DNA from: an uncultured Bacteroidales bacterium
Lineage (GTDB): Bacteria; Bacteroidota; Bacteroidia; Bacteroidales; P3
Reading direction: 5' to 3'
Length of the DNA stretch: 64,000 bases
Assembly (NCBI GenBank): GCA_910586395.1
Contig: CAJUFX010000002.1
Coordinates: 215,598 to 279,597, forward strand
This document shows positions 27,713 through 36,469 of the stretch, one piece after another (positions within the stretch are counted from its first letter, which is position 1; each line of letters starts with the position of its first letter). The notes beneath the pieces were generated by a model. It searched no databases, was not told the origin of the DNA, and saw only the letters and a list, made by a program, of their open reading frames with translations. The translations under genes were made by a program, and so were the position numbers.

Positions 27713-30115
27713 ATGAAAAAAACACATGTTTTTATGCGCCTTTGTTTGGGCTTAAGTCTGTTGTTCGTCGCATGCGGTCTGTCGGTGGCTCAAGACAAGC
27801 GGACGAATCGCGCGCAGACGACCCTTTCGGCCGAAACCCGGATGTTTCTGATCGAGTGGCGGTCGTTTCAAGGAAAAAGCGTTTCCGAACTCAAATCGGA
27901 CGAAGCGTTCGAGGCCGTGCGGGAACATTACGGCATCAGGATGGTGACCGACGCGCGGACGAAGTCCGAGACGCCGATGTTGCCGGTATGGGTAACGTTC
28001 CGTTCGGCTGACGCCTCGGGACCGGCTCTGAAGGCAGCCGAGGCTTTGGGATTCAAGGTGCAGACCAAATTGAAGACCGTCTGCACGGGTTTGATACCCG
28101 TTAATAAAGTAGAGGCCTTGGGAACCGTGGAAGGTGTCCGTCAGGTGCAGGCGGGGCAACGCGGGGAGATCCGGATGGATTTGAGCCGCAAGGCGACAGG
28201 AATAGACAGCATACAGGATTATGGCGTGCTTGATATGCCTGAAATATCTTCCTTTCGGGGCGAGGGCGTCGTGGTTGGTATTGTGGACGGCGGCATCGAA
28301 TACGCGCATCCTAATTTTTACGATCCCGACGATACGAGCCGTTTCCGCATCCGTCGCGTATGGTCGCAGCGGGAAAAGAATGGTTTGCCGCCCGCCGGCT
28401 ACGATTACGGCGTCGAGTACAGGGAGCGCGACGAGATTCTGTCGGCCGGCTATTCCAAAGACGACGAGACGCACGGCACGCACGTGACGGGCATCGCCGC
28501 CGGTTCGGGTTGCGGCAACGAGTTTAAAGGCATCGCTTCCAAGGCCGATTTGGTCGTGGTGCCGACCACGTTGGTAAATGAAGATGTATTGGACGGCGTC
28601 GCCTATATCCGTGCTTATGCCGAAGAAGTCGGCAAACCTTGTGTCGTGAATCTGAGCATCGGTGCCCATTTGGGGCCGCACGACGGCACTTCGGCCTTTG
28701 ACCGGGCGTTGGACGAGATGAAAGCCCCCGGCTTTGTCGTCGTGGGGGCGGCCGGCAACGAGGGCGATACGCCCTTGTATCTCGGTTATGATTTCGTGCC
28801 GTCCACGGACGATACGGTTTTTTATACCCAATTGGATTTCGGCTACTATAAGGCGACTTACGTGGATGTCTGGAGCCATGACAGCCTGCCGGTTTCGGTG
28901 GAAGTGTCGCTTTTGAGACGGCTGGAGGGTGTATTCGCCGAAAGCACCGGTTTCTATTCCACGACGGAAACGATGGAGAGTACGAAAACCTTGAGCGTGC
29001 CGGAGGGTTCCATCGCGGTCAGGATGGTGCCTGAAAAGGATGCGGTCAACGGCAAGTACCGTATGATGATGCGGGTGGATGCCAGTGGATTGAATGTGTC
29101 GGGTTCGTATGCGAGTTATATCGTATGCATAGCGGTCAAGACCGAACGCCCCGATAAGCCGACGCGCGTCCACATGTGGGCGAATACCGGTACGTTCGCG
29201 CAGTTCCAGCATCCGACAATCACCTCCGTGGAGGGTCGGAAAGATCATACGGTGGGTGAAATCGGCGGTACGTCCAACAGCATCCTGACCGTCGGCTCGT
29301 TCAATACGAGAGGCGCCTGGACCAGCGTTTCCGGCGGTAAGGTCGATTACAGTTACATGTTGCCCGCCGACACGCTTTCTTACTTTTCAAGCCACGGGCC
29401 GCTGGCCGACGGTCGCGTCAAGCCGGATATCACGGCGCCGGGCGCCTATATCGTCTCTTCGCTTAACAGCCATTATAACGGAACCCCTTCGAATGAAAAA
29501 GTGGCTTTGACCTATAAAAACGGTCAGGCTTATCCGTTCGGCGTCATGATGGGGACGTCCATGGCTTCCCCGGCCGTGACGGGTATTGTGGCGTTGTGTC
29601 TGCAGGTGCGGCCGGACTGGCAGGTGGACAGCCTGTTGCATTATTTGTCGCTGACGGCGTTCAATGACCGGTTTACGGGCGATGTACGGACGAATCCGGG
29701 TAACGATTGGGGCCGCGGCAAGATCAACGCGCTGGCTTTGCTGACGGCGGCGTTGAAAGGCGCGACGGATCTGCCGGTGGAAGAAGTGCGCGCGGCGGTG
29801 GAAGGCCGCGGCATGCTGGTCTATCCCAACCCCAACAACGGGCATTTCCACGTGCTGTTGCCCGATTGGGGCAGGGAAGTCCGTCTGCAGGTGGTCGATC
29901 GCGGCGGCCGCGTGGTGTGTGAACGTCAGGTGCGGGCGGCCGGTTCGCCCGTCGAAATGACGGTGCCGGGCCTCGAAAGCGGCTTGTATATATTGCGCGC
30001 GGCCGATGCGGCCGATGCGGCGGCTTCGGGCAACGCGATGGCGGGGCGTGCGGGCGTTTCGGACGTTTCGGGTCATGCGGCCGGCGGCATGGCGACAAAA
30101 CTCATCATCCGATAG
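27713..30115 (+). CDS. Secreted subtilisin-like serine protease (S8) with T9SS type-A sorting domain
   Basis: 800 residues from ATG 27713 (a GTG two codons upstream is possible). Signal peptide to about S-V-A-Q. The S8 catalytic triad is complete: Asp in G-I-V-D-G-G-I-E (~192), His in H-G-T-H-V-T-G (~254) and Ser in G-T-S-M-A-S-P-A (~620). A long insert between His and Ser and the V-Y-P-N-P-N-N-G-H-F...G-L-Y-I-L-R end are typical of T9SS-exported proteases. The last hairpin of the sorting domain is interrupted by ~27 Ala/Gly-rich residues before the terminal K-L-I-I-R. Probably an extracellular or surface protease. Confidence 0.92.
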   Translation: MKKTHVFMRLCLGLSLLFVACGLSVAQDKRTNRAQTTLSAETRMFLIEWRSFQGKSVSELKSDEAFEAVREHYGIRMVTDARTKSETPMLPVWVTFRSADASGPALKAAEALGFKVQTKLKTVCTGLIPVNKVEALGTVEGVRQVQAGQRGEIRMDLSRKATGIDSIQDYGVLDMPEISSFRGEGVVVGIVDGGIEYAHPNFYDPDDTSRFRIRRVWSQREKNGLPPAGYDYGVEYRERDEILSAGYSKDDETHGTHVTGIAAGSGCGNEFKGIASKADLVVVPTTLVNEDVLDGVAYIRAYAEEVGKPCVVNLSIGAHLGPHDGTSAFDRALDEMKAPGFVVVGAAGNEGDTPLYLGYDFVPSTDDTVFYTQLDFGYYKATYVDVWSHDSLPVSVEVSLLRRLEGVFAESTGFYSTTETMESTKTLSVPEGSIAVRMVPEKDAVNGKYRMMMRVDASGLNVSGSYASYIVCIAVKTERPDKPTRVHMWANTGTFAQFQHPTITSVEGRKDHTVGEIGGTSNSILTVGSFNTRGAWTSVSGGKVDYSYMLPADTLSYFSSHGPLADGRVKPDITAPGAYIVSSLNSHYNGTPSNEKVALTYKNGQAYPFGVMMGTSMASPAVTGIVALCLQVRPDWQVDSLLHYLSLTAFNDRFTGDVRTNPGNDWGRGKINALALLTAALKGATDLPVEEVRAAVEGRGMLVYPNPNNGHFHVLLPDWGREVRLQVVDRGGRVVCERQVRAAGSPVEMTVPGLESGLYILRAADAADAAASGNAMAGRAGVSDVSGHAAGGMATKLIIR

Positions 30116-30184
30116 ACAAACCGGCAGGTCCGGCGCAGGCCGGCCTGCGCCGGGTCACAGTTTTTAAATAAACCGATAACTATT

Positions 30185-31246
30185 ATGGGCGTTTACGGTT
30201 GGATAACGAAATGGCGGAACCGCGCTTTCGACAAGCAGTGGCTTTGGTTCAAGACCAAGACCTTTCCGCAGGTCAGGTCGATCTGTGTGGGCAATTTGAG
30301 TGTGGGCGGCACGGGCAAGACCCCGATGGTGGCTTACCTATCGCGTCATTTTCTGGATCAGGGCAAGACGGTGGTCGTCATATCGTTGGGCTATAAGCGG
30401 CGTAAGGCGGGGAACTTTTTCGCGACCTCGGCCGACAACGCCATGACCGTGGGCGACGAGCCGGCGCTGTATCTCGAGGAATTCAACCGCGAGCTGGGCG
30501 ACCGGTTTTTCGTCTATGTGTGCAAGCGGCGCGCCGAAGGCGTGGCCGACGTGCTGAAACATAAGCCGCAGACCGATATCATTCTGTTTGACGACGGTTA
30601 TCAGCACCGTTATGTCAAGGCCGGCAAGAACGTGTTGCTCACGGCCTATTACAAGCCTTTTTATCAAGACAGGATATTGCCTTACGGCCGCTTGCGCGAG
30701 CATCCGGAGGGTCGGCGGCGGGCCGATGTCGTGGTCATGACCAAATGCCCCGCCGATTTGAGCGAAGCCGACAGCGTGCGGCTGTCGGCCGAATGCGATC
30801 CTTACGCGCATCAGAAATTGTTTTTCTCGTCGGTCGGCTACAAGGAAGTCGTGGGCCGCAAGGCGCATTGGCAGCCCGAAATCTTCTGGCAGTCGTGCGA
30901 CCGCCGCGTGATTCTCGTCACGGGCATCGCCTCGGCCAAGCCTTTGACCGATTATCTCAAAAGCGTGAACGTGGAGGTGTTGCGGCATTTCGACTTCGCC
31001 GACCACCACCGGTTTACACTCTCCGAATTGCGGGAGGTGGAGAAGTTCTATTTCGCCGAAAAGGAAAAGGCCGCGGCCGCGGGTCTGACGCCGCCCGGTC
31101 TGATTACGACCCAAAAGGACTATGTGCGGCTGTTGGCGCGCAAAGACTCCCGCTTACGCGAATTGCCCTGGCATTATATCTCGATTATGCCGGAGATATT
31201 GTTCGGGCGGGAAGCCGAATTTATCGATACGCTTGAAAGAAATTGA
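30185..31246 (+). CDS. lpxK: Tetraacyldisaccharide 4'-kinase LpxK (lipid A biosynthesis)
   Basis: 353 residues. The P-loop V-G-N-L-S-V-G-G-T-G-K-T-P (residues ~39-51) is the LpxK signature; D-D-G-Y-Q-H-R and later D-H-H-R-F (DxH) are also family-conserved. LpxK phosphorylates the 4' position of the lipid A disaccharide precursor at the inner membrane. An N-terminal hydrophobic segment is short. The stop is followed one base later by the start of the purine nucleoside phosphorylase gene, an arrangement often seen in Bacteroidales. Confidence 0.95.
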   Translation: MGVYGWITKWRNRAFDKQWLWFKTKTFPQVRSICVGNLSVGGTGKTPMVAYLSRHFLDQGKTVVVISLGYKRRKAGNFFATSADNAMTVGDEPALYLEEFNRELGDRFFVYVCKRRAEGVADVLKHKPQTDIILFDDGYQHRYVKAGKNVLLTAYYKPFYQDRILPYGRLREHPEGRRRADVVVMTKCPADLSEADSVRLSAECDPYAHQKLFFSSVGYKEVVGRKAHWQPEIFWQSCDRRVILVTGIASAKPLTDYLKSVNVEVLRHFDFADHHRFTLSELREVEKFYFAEKEKAAAAGLTPPGLITTQKDYVRLLARKDSRLRELPWHYISIMPEILFGREAEFIDTLERN

Positions 31247-31247
31247 T

Positions 31248-32072
31248 ATGGAATATTACGATCGCATTCAGGAAACGGCGGCTTACATCCGTCGGGTCAC
31301 GCAGGATTTCGCTCCGGAAATAGGCGTGGTCTTAGGTTCGGGCCTGGGCGGCCTGGTGGACGAATTGAAAGTCGTGCACACGGTGTATTACAAGGATATC
31401 CCGCATTTTCCGGTTTCGACCGTGGCGGGGCACAAGGGTTGCCTGCTGTTTGCAGAGCTTTCTTCCGGCAAGCGCGTCGTGGCCATGCAGGGCCGCTTTC
31501 ATTTTTATGAGGGTTACGCGATGAAAGAGGTCGTGTTTCCGATATACGTCATGAAACAGATCGGCGTTCGGACGCTGTTCGTTTCGAACGCGGCGGGCGG
31601 CATGAACCCGGCTTTCAACGTGGGCGACCTCATGTTTATCCGCGACCAGATCAACCTGATGGCGCATACGCCGCTGTCGGGCCCCAACGACGAACGGCTC
31701 GGACCGCGTTTTCCGAGCATGCACGAGCCTTATACGCTTTCGTTGCTGCAGTTGGCCCTGGACGTGGCGCGGCGGCGGGGCGTCAAGGTACAGACGGGCG
31801 TTTATGCCGGCGTGACGGGGCCGTCGTTCGAAACGCCGGCCGAATACCGCTATATGCGGACAATCGGTGCCGATGCCGTGGGCATGTCCACGGTGCCGGA
31901 GATTATCGCGGCCAAGCACATGGGGTTGGATACGATGGGCGTTTCGGTCATTTCCGACCTTGGCGGCGGCGAGACGGCCGTTGAGGTCTCGCATGAGGAA
32001 GTGTTGGCCGCCGTGCAAAAGGCCGTGCCGGTGTTGGTCGGTTTGGTCAAGGAGATTCTGGAATCCTTATAG
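31248..32072 (+). CDS. punA: Purine nucleoside phosphorylase (inosine/guanosine type)
   Basis: 274 residues from ATG 31248, one base after the lpxK stop; an open frame upstream lies inside lpxK and is not used. Motifs of trimeric PNP: V-L-G-S-G-L-G (phosphate site, ~27-33), V-A-G-H-K-G, Q-G-R-F-H-F-Y-E-G-Y, N-A-A-G-G, and G-P-S-F-E-T-P-A-E. It cleaves purine nucleosides with phosphate to free base and ribose 1-phosphate in the cytoplasm, for salvage. Family assignment is firm; the base preference is inferred. Confidence 0.95.
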   Translation: MEYYDRIQETAAYIRRVTQDFAPEIGVVLGSGLGGLVDELKVVHTVYYKDIPHFPVSTVAGHKGCLLFAELSSGKRVVAMQGRFHFYEGYAMKEVVFPIYVMKQIGVRTLFVSNAAGGMNPAFNVGDLMFIRDQINLMAHTPLSGPNDERLGPRFPSMHEPYTLSLLQLALDVARRRGVKVQTGVYAGVTGPSFETPAEYRYMRTIGADAVGMSTVPEIIAAKHMGLDTMGVSVISDLGGGETAVEVSHEEVLAAVQKAVPVLVGLVKEILESL

Positions 32073-32094
32073 AGGTTTGCGTGATTTTTGAGCG

Positions 32095-32622
32095 ATGAAA
32101 AAGATAACGAATCCGTGGCGCGGTATGGCGGGTTACCGTTGTTTCGGCTGTGACCCGAACAGCCCGCAGGGCCTGCGCATGACGTTTTACGAGCATGGCG
32201 ACGAGGTGTTGAGCCTGTGGAAGCCGCGCTCTGAATTTCAGGGCTGGATAGACACGCTGCACGGTGGCATACAGGCTACGCTGGCCGACGAAATCAGCAG
32301 TTGGGTCATCTTCCGGCGGTTTCAGACCAGCGGTGTGACCTCGCGCATGGAGGTGCGCTACCTGCATCCGGTTAAGACCACCGACCCGCATATCCTGTTG
32401 CGGGCCACGATGCAGCGGCAGCGGCGCAACTTCATTGACGTGGGCGTGCGGATTTACGACGCTTCGGGGCGGCTTTGCACCGAAGTACTCTGCATCTATT
32501 GTATTTTCCCGCCCGAAAAGGCGGTCAATGAATATCATTTCCATACGTGCGAGGCCGTGGACGAAATGGCCGATGCCGAGATGCAGGCGGCCTGCGCGGC
32601 CTGCGGCATAGCGTTGGAATAG
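32095..32622 (+). CDS. PaaI-like hotdog-fold thioesterase
   Basis: 175 residues. The hotdog core contains L-H-G-G-I-Q-A-T-L-A-D-E (residues ~60-71), the HGG motif and acidic residue of PaaI-type acyl-CoA thioesterases. The N-terminal C-F-G-C-D-P-N-S-P-Q-G-L-R motif is common in Bacteroidales members. It would hydrolyse a small or aromatic acyl-CoA; the natural substrate is not predictable. It lies 22 bp after punA on the same strand, possibly in the same transcript. The extreme C-terminus (E-M-A-D-A-E-M-Q-A-A-C-A-A-C) is low in complexity. Confidence 0.85.
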   Translation: MKKITNPWRGMAGYRCFGCDPNSPQGLRMTFYEHGDEVLSLWKPRSEFQGWIDTLHGGIQATLADEISSWVIFRRFQTSGVTSRMEVRYLHPVKTTDPHILLRATMQRQRRNFIDVGVRIYDASGRLCTEVLCIYCIFPPEKAVNEYHFHTCEAVDEMADAEMQAACAACGIALE

Positions 32623-32710
32623 GTTGGCTGCGGCGGCACGACCCGTTGCGGTTGACTGCGGCGGCTTGGCCTGTTGCGGTCACGCGGAAACCATTGGACG
32701 AAAAAAAACT

Positions 32711-33277
32711 ATGACAGACCACCGGTTAAAGACGATGGACGAGTTGGGACGGCTCAGTGTGGCGGCGTTTAAGGAAGCCGTCAAACGTCCCGTTTGCGTT
32801 GTTTTGGACAATGTGCGGAGTTTGCACAACGTGGGTTCGGCTTTCCGTACCGGCGATGCGTTCCGTATCGAGAAACTCTATCTGTGCGGCATCACGGCCA
32901 CGCCGCCCCACCGTGAAATCCATAAGGCGGCCTTGGGGGCGACCGACTCGGTCGCTTGGGAATACCGCGAAGATACGTTGGAACTCGTCCGCGATCTGAC
33001 GGCGCGCGGCTATGCGGTCTATGCCGTGGAGCAGACCGAAAACAGCACGGCCTTGCAGATGTTCTGCGGAGAGGCTTCGGACTTGTCGGCTTCGGACGGT
33101 ACGGCTTCCAAGCCCCTCGCGCTCGTGTTCGGCAACGAAGTGCACGGTGTGCAGCAGGCCGTCGTCGATGCCTGCCGCGGCACGGTCGAAATCCCGCAGG
33201 AAGGCACCAAACACTCGCTCAACGTCAGCGTCAGCATCGGCATCGTCCTTTGGGAACTCTGCCGCGGCAAGATATAA
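32711..33277 (+). CDS. SpoU/TrmH-family RNA 2'-O-methyltransferase
   Basis: 188 residues from ATG 32711; an upstream in-frame ATG (32624) would add an unlikely Ala/Cys-rich stretch. SPOUT motifs: V-L-D-N-V-R-S-L-H-N-V-G-S-A-F-R (motif 1, ~25-40), L-V-F-G-N-E-V-H-G-V (motif 2, ~138-147) and I-P-Q-E-G-T-K-H-S-L-N-V-S-V-S (motif 3, knot and SAM binding, ~163-177). It methylates a ribose 2'-OH in tRNA or rRNA. The short length without an N-terminal substrate-binding domain resembles TrmL-type or minimal TrmH-like enzymes. The KamB-like gene starts 11 bp downstream. Confidence 0.92.
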   Translation: MTDHRLKTMDELGRLSVAAFKEAVKRPVCVVLDNVRSLHNVGSAFRTGDAFRIEKLYLCGITATPPHREIHKAALGATDSVAWEYREDTLELVRDLTARGYAVYAVEQTENSTALQMFCGEASDLSASDGTASKPLALVFGNEVHGVQQAVVDACRGTVEIPQEGTKHSLNVSVSIGIVLWELCRGKI

Positions 33278-33288
33278 ATAAAGGGGGT

Positions 33289-34356
33289 ATGCCGGCGTTT
33301 TTCGATGACATAAGCCGATATGGGAGCGTGGCCGTTGTGGGCACCGCCAAAAATGTGGGCAAGACGTTTTGCCTGCAGCGTATATTGGCGCACTACCGCG
33401 ACCGGGGCGCGGCCTTGGCCGTGACGTCCATCGGCGTGGACGGCGAGAATACCGATGTGTTCTACAAGACGCCCAAGCCGGAACTGACGTTCTATCCCGG
33501 TATGCTCGTGCAGACGTCCGAAACCCACTATCGGCAGCGGCGTCTGACGGCCGACATTCTCGAAATAGGCCGCACGTCCACGGCTTTGGGACGCTTGGTG
33601 ACGGCCCGCGTGGCCGTACCCGGCAAACTGATTATCTCCGGCCCTTCCGACACCGAAGGGCTCAAAGCCTTTATCGCTTACGCGCATGCGGCCGGCCATC
33701 CCACGGTGCTCATAGACGGCGCGCTCTCGCGCATGAGTCTGGCCTCTTCGGCCGTGGCGCAGGGCATGATACTCTGCACGGGGGCCGCGCTTTCCAAGAG
33801 CATGGACAAGGTGGTGCAGGATGCCGTTTTTCGTTATAAACTCATGCAGCTCCCGCCGGTGGAGCCGTCGGAACTGCTTGGCGGCGCGGCCGCCGATCCG
33901 GTCACGGTGGAGCGGCTCGACCGCATCCGCCAAGGCGTTTGGGGCCTGTCCGAAGAGGCCGGCTTGGTCGATTTGGGCCTGCGCTCCACACTCGTGGGCG
34001 GGTTGCCGCCGATTCTGAAGGGCGGAGGCGGCGTGTCGGGAGAGAAAGTTGCCGCGCCCAATGCGCTTTTTATCGCCGGCATGCTTTCCGACCGCTTCCT
34101 GCAGTCGCTCTGCGAGCGCAAACCGCCGCTCGACCTCATCGTTTCCGACTTTACCAAAATATTCGTGCAACCCGCCACCTACAGTCTGTTCCTCAAACGC
34201 GGCGGCCGTTTGCGCGTGTTGCGCCGTACCGAATTGCTGGCGGTCTGCGCCAACCCTTGCGCGCCGGAGGGCTATGCCTTCGACTCCGCCCGTCTCTGCG
34301 CCGCGCTCTCCCGAGCCTTGGACCGCGAGGTCTTCGACCTGAGGCAGGTGCGATAG
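33289..34356 (+). CDS. P-loop NTPase, KamB-like (putative aminomutase reactivase subunit)
   Basis: 355 residues from ATG 33289, preceded by a strong AAGGGGG ribosome-binding site, so the longer open frame upstream is rejected. Walker A is V-V-G-T-A-K-N-V-G-K-T (residues ~15-25), followed by T-S-I-G-V-D-G-E-N-T-D, L-I-D-G-A-L-S-R and C-T-G-A-A-L-S-K. From memory this pattern resembles the KamB family annotated as part of the reactivase of B12-dependent lysine 5,6-aminomutase. The kamD/kamE operon here has no adjacent KamB or KamC, so this unlinked gene may fill that role. The assignment is tentative; a generic nucleotide-binding function is certain. Confidence 0.6.
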   Translation: MPAFFDDISRYGSVAVVGTAKNVGKTFCLQRILAHYRDRGAALAVTSIGVDGENTDVFYKTPKPELTFYPGMLVQTSETHYRQRRLTADILEIGRTSTALGRLVTARVAVPGKLIISGPSDTEGLKAFIAYAHAAGHPTVLIDGALSRMSLASSAVAQGMILCTGAALSKSMDKVVQDAVFRYKLMQLPPVEPSELLGGAAADPVTVERLDRIRQGVWGLSEEAGLVDLGLRSTLVGGLPPILKGGGGVSGEKVAAPNALFIAGMLSDRFLQSLCERKPPLDLIVSDFTKIFVQPATYSLFLKRGGRLRVLRRTELLAVCANPCAPEGYAFDSARLCAALSRALDREVFDLRQVR

Positions 34357-34385
34357 GCGGGTAAATCGACCGCCCTGCTTTCGTT

Positions 34386-34416
34386 TTTGTATTTCCCACG
34401 GCTTGTCGTATCTTTG
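34386..34416 (+). promoter_or_regulatory. Promoter of the FMN reductase gene
   Basis: TTTG (34386-34389), 19-bp spacer, TATCTTTG (34409-34416): a perfect Bacteroidetes promoter 96 bp upstream of the start. The 5' untranslated region carries a TCAAGCAAGCTTGG palindrome (34450-34463). Confidence 0.8.
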
Positions 34417-34511
34417 TATAATAAGATTAAGATGCAGTTCGGCATACGCTCAAGCAAGCTTGGCGTCCGCGCTCACCTTTCACATTTTGTATAAAATCAA
34501 GAATACGCGCT

Positions 34512-35081
34512 ATGTCGGGGAAAATATTGAAGGCGGCCGTGATTTCCGCCAGTGTGCGCGACGGCCGGTTGAGCCATCGCGTGAGCCTTTGTCTGCAACA
34601 GCGGTTGCAGGCGGTTTATGCTTCCGTCGATATGTTGGATTTGAGGGAATACCGTTTCCCGCTTCTGTCGGAACGCTACGCTTATCTGTTGAAGCAACAG
34701 CCGGCTCCAGAAGCCGGTCTCATGACCGCGCTCGCCGATTTTCAGCGGCGGCTGTTGGCGGCCGACCATGTCTATATCGTTTCGCCGGTCTATAACACGT
34801 CGTTTCCGGCCGCGCTCAAAAACATCGTCGATGCCTATTATACGGAATGGCAGGGCAAGAAAGTGGGTGTATGTACGGTCTCGTCGGGTATGGTGCCGGG
34901 AATCTCGTCGTTGCAGCAGCTCCAGACGCTGATGATGGCGATGGGGGCGACGGTGGCGCCGGGATTGTTCACGATTACGCAGGTGGACAAGGATTTCGAC
35001 GAGGGAGGCCGTGTGGCGGCCGGCACGCGCAACGAAAAGACGGTGCAGGATTGGATAACGGCCGTACAGGCATTGGGATAG
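34512..35081 (+). CDS. NAD(P)H-dependent FMN reductase (flavodoxin-like fold)
   Basis: 189 residues. The N-terminal A-V-I-S-A-S-V-R-D-G-R-L-S (FMN phosphate loop) and the central V-S-P-V-Y-N-T-S-F-P-A-A-L-K-N-I-V-D (residues ~94-111) are the signature of the NADPH-dependent FMN reductase family. It reduces FMN or small electrophiles with NAD(P)H. It begins a new transcription unit after the KamB-like gene and is followed 4 bp later by the rRNA methylase gene. The substrate is unknown. Confidence 0.88.
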   Translation: MSGKILKAAVISASVRDGRLSHRVSLCLQQRLQAVYASVDMLDLREYRFPLLSERYAYLLKQQPAPEAGLMTALADFQRRLLAADHVYIVSPVYNTSFPAALKNIVDAYYTEWQGKKVGVCTVSSGMVPGISSLQQLQTLMMAMGATVAPGLFTITQVDKDFDEGGRVAAGTRNEKTVQDWITAVQALG

Positions 35082-35085
35082 ATAT

Positions 35086-36462
35086 ATGGAAAAGAGAAGC
35101 AAGGGAAAAAAAACATCGGAGGGAGGCCATAGCGGTCCCGATGTGGAGGCCGTTTTGGCGGCCTATCCGAAAATCATGTTGCGTCCCGGCAAGGAGGAGT
35201 CGCTCAAACGCTTCCATCCTTGGATTTTTTCGGGTGCGATCAATCCGGACGGCTCGCCCAAGGGCTTGCAGGAGGGCGATACGGTCTGCGTTTGTTCCGA
35301 CAAAGGCGATTTCTTGGCCGTGGGGCAGTTGCAGATCGGCAGCATCGCCGTGCGCGTGCTGAGTTTCGAGCCGGAAATCATAGACGAGGCCTTTTATTAC
35401 CGGCGGTTGGGCAACGCTTTGCGGTTGCGGTTTGCGTTGGACCTCATACGGCCCGACCGGCAGATTTACCGGCTTGTGCATGGCGAGGGAGACCATCTGC
35501 CGGGTTTGGTCATAGATGTGTATGGCGAGACGGCCGTCATGCAGGCGCATACCGTGGGCGTGCACCTGCACCGGCATATGATTGCGGAGGCCTTGTGGCG
35601 CGTGTTCGAGGAAGCATTCGGCCGGCCCGGCTCGCTGCCGTTGACCGGCCACGAAGAGGCTAAGGCTCTCGGTCTGAAACTGGAATGGACCCGTCTCAAG
35701 CGGATTTATTACAAATCCGAATCCACGTTGCCCTACAAGGCGGAGGTGGAAAAACGCAACGAATACCTCAAAGGCGAATCCCCGGCGAGCGGGGAGGGAG
35801 CTGCGGCATCCGCCGCTTCCGCCCGCGAAAACGGTCTTATTTTCCTTCCCAACTGGGAGGAAGGCCAAAAGACGGGCTTCTTCATCGACCAGCGCGACAA
35901 CCGCGCTTTGGTCGGCCGTTATGCCGAATGCCGTTACGTTCTCAACATGTTCTGCTATACGGGCGGCTTCTCCGTCTATGCGTTGGCCGGCGGTGCCATG
36001 CAAGTCGATTCCGTCGATGCGTCGGCCCGTGCCATGGCCTTGACCGACGCCCATGTGCAGGCCAATTTCGGCGGTACGCCCGTGGCGGCGTGTCACCGCA
36101 GCTTTACGCAGGACGCGTTCGAATACCTGGACAATATGCCGAAAGGGGCCTACGACATGATCGTGCTCGACCCGCCCGCTTTCGCCAAGCACCGCGACGT
36201 GTTGCATCAGGCCTTGCAGGGCTACCGCAAGCTCAACGCCAAGGCGATTGAGAAAATCGCGCCCAGAGGCTGGATCTTCACGTTCTCCTGTTCGCAGGCC
36301 GTTGACAAAGAGCATTTCCGGCAGGCCGTCTTTTCGGCCGCCGCCGCGTCCGGCCGCCGCGTCCGCATTGTGCAGATGCTTTCGCAAGGGGCGGATCATC
36401 CGATTAACATTTACCATCCGGAGGGCGAATACCTCAAGGGTCTTTTGCTCTATGTAGAATAA
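35086..36462 (+). CDS. RlmI-like 23S rRNA (cytosine-C5)-methyltransferase
   Basis: 458 residues. N-terminal PUA domain (K-R-F-H-P-W-I-F-S-G-A, residues ~45-55), a middle EEHEE-like domain, and a C-terminal Rossmann methylase with F-F-I-D-Q-R-D-N-R, N-M-F-C-Y-T-G-G-F-S (SAM binding), D-P-P-A-F-A-K (catalytic motif) and F-S-C-S. This is the YccW/RlmI architecture; RlmI makes m5C1962 in 23S rRNA. An Ala/Ser-rich loop (about residues 229-243) separates the middle and C-terminal domains and is longer than usual. The sulfatase gene follows 8 bp later. Confidence 0.9.
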   Translation: MEKRSKGKKTSEGGHSGPDVEAVLAAYPKIMLRPGKEESLKRFHPWIFSGAINPDGSPKGLQEGDTVCVCSDKGDFLAVGQLQIGSIAVRVLSFEPEIIDEAFYYRRLGNALRLRFALDLIRPDRQIYRLVHGEGDHLPGLVIDVYGETAVMQAHTVGVHLHRHMIAEALWRVFEEAFGRPGSLPLTGHEEAKALGLKLEWTRLKRIYYKSESTLPYKAEVEKRNEYLKGESPASGEGAAASAASARENGLIFLPNWEEGQKTGFFIDQRDNRALVGRYAECRYVLNMFCYTGGFSVYALAGGAMQVDSVDASARAMALTDAHVQANFGGTPVAACHRSFTQDAFEYLDNMPKGAYDMIVLDPPAFAKHRDVLHQALQGYRKLNAKAIEKIAPRGWIFTFSCSQAVDKEHFRQAVFSAAAASGRRVRIVQMLSQGADHPINIYHPEGEYLKGLLLYVE

Positions 36463-36469
36463 TAGTTAG

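Noticed and set aside
31122..31247. Upstream extension of the purine nucleoside phosphorylase frame
   Set aside because: Overlaps the end of lpxK in another frame; the family start coincides with ATG 31248.
32956..33288. Upstream extension of the KamB-like frame
   Set aside because: It lies inside the SpoU methylase gene, and ATG 33289 has a strong ribosome-binding site and begins right before the P-loop domain.
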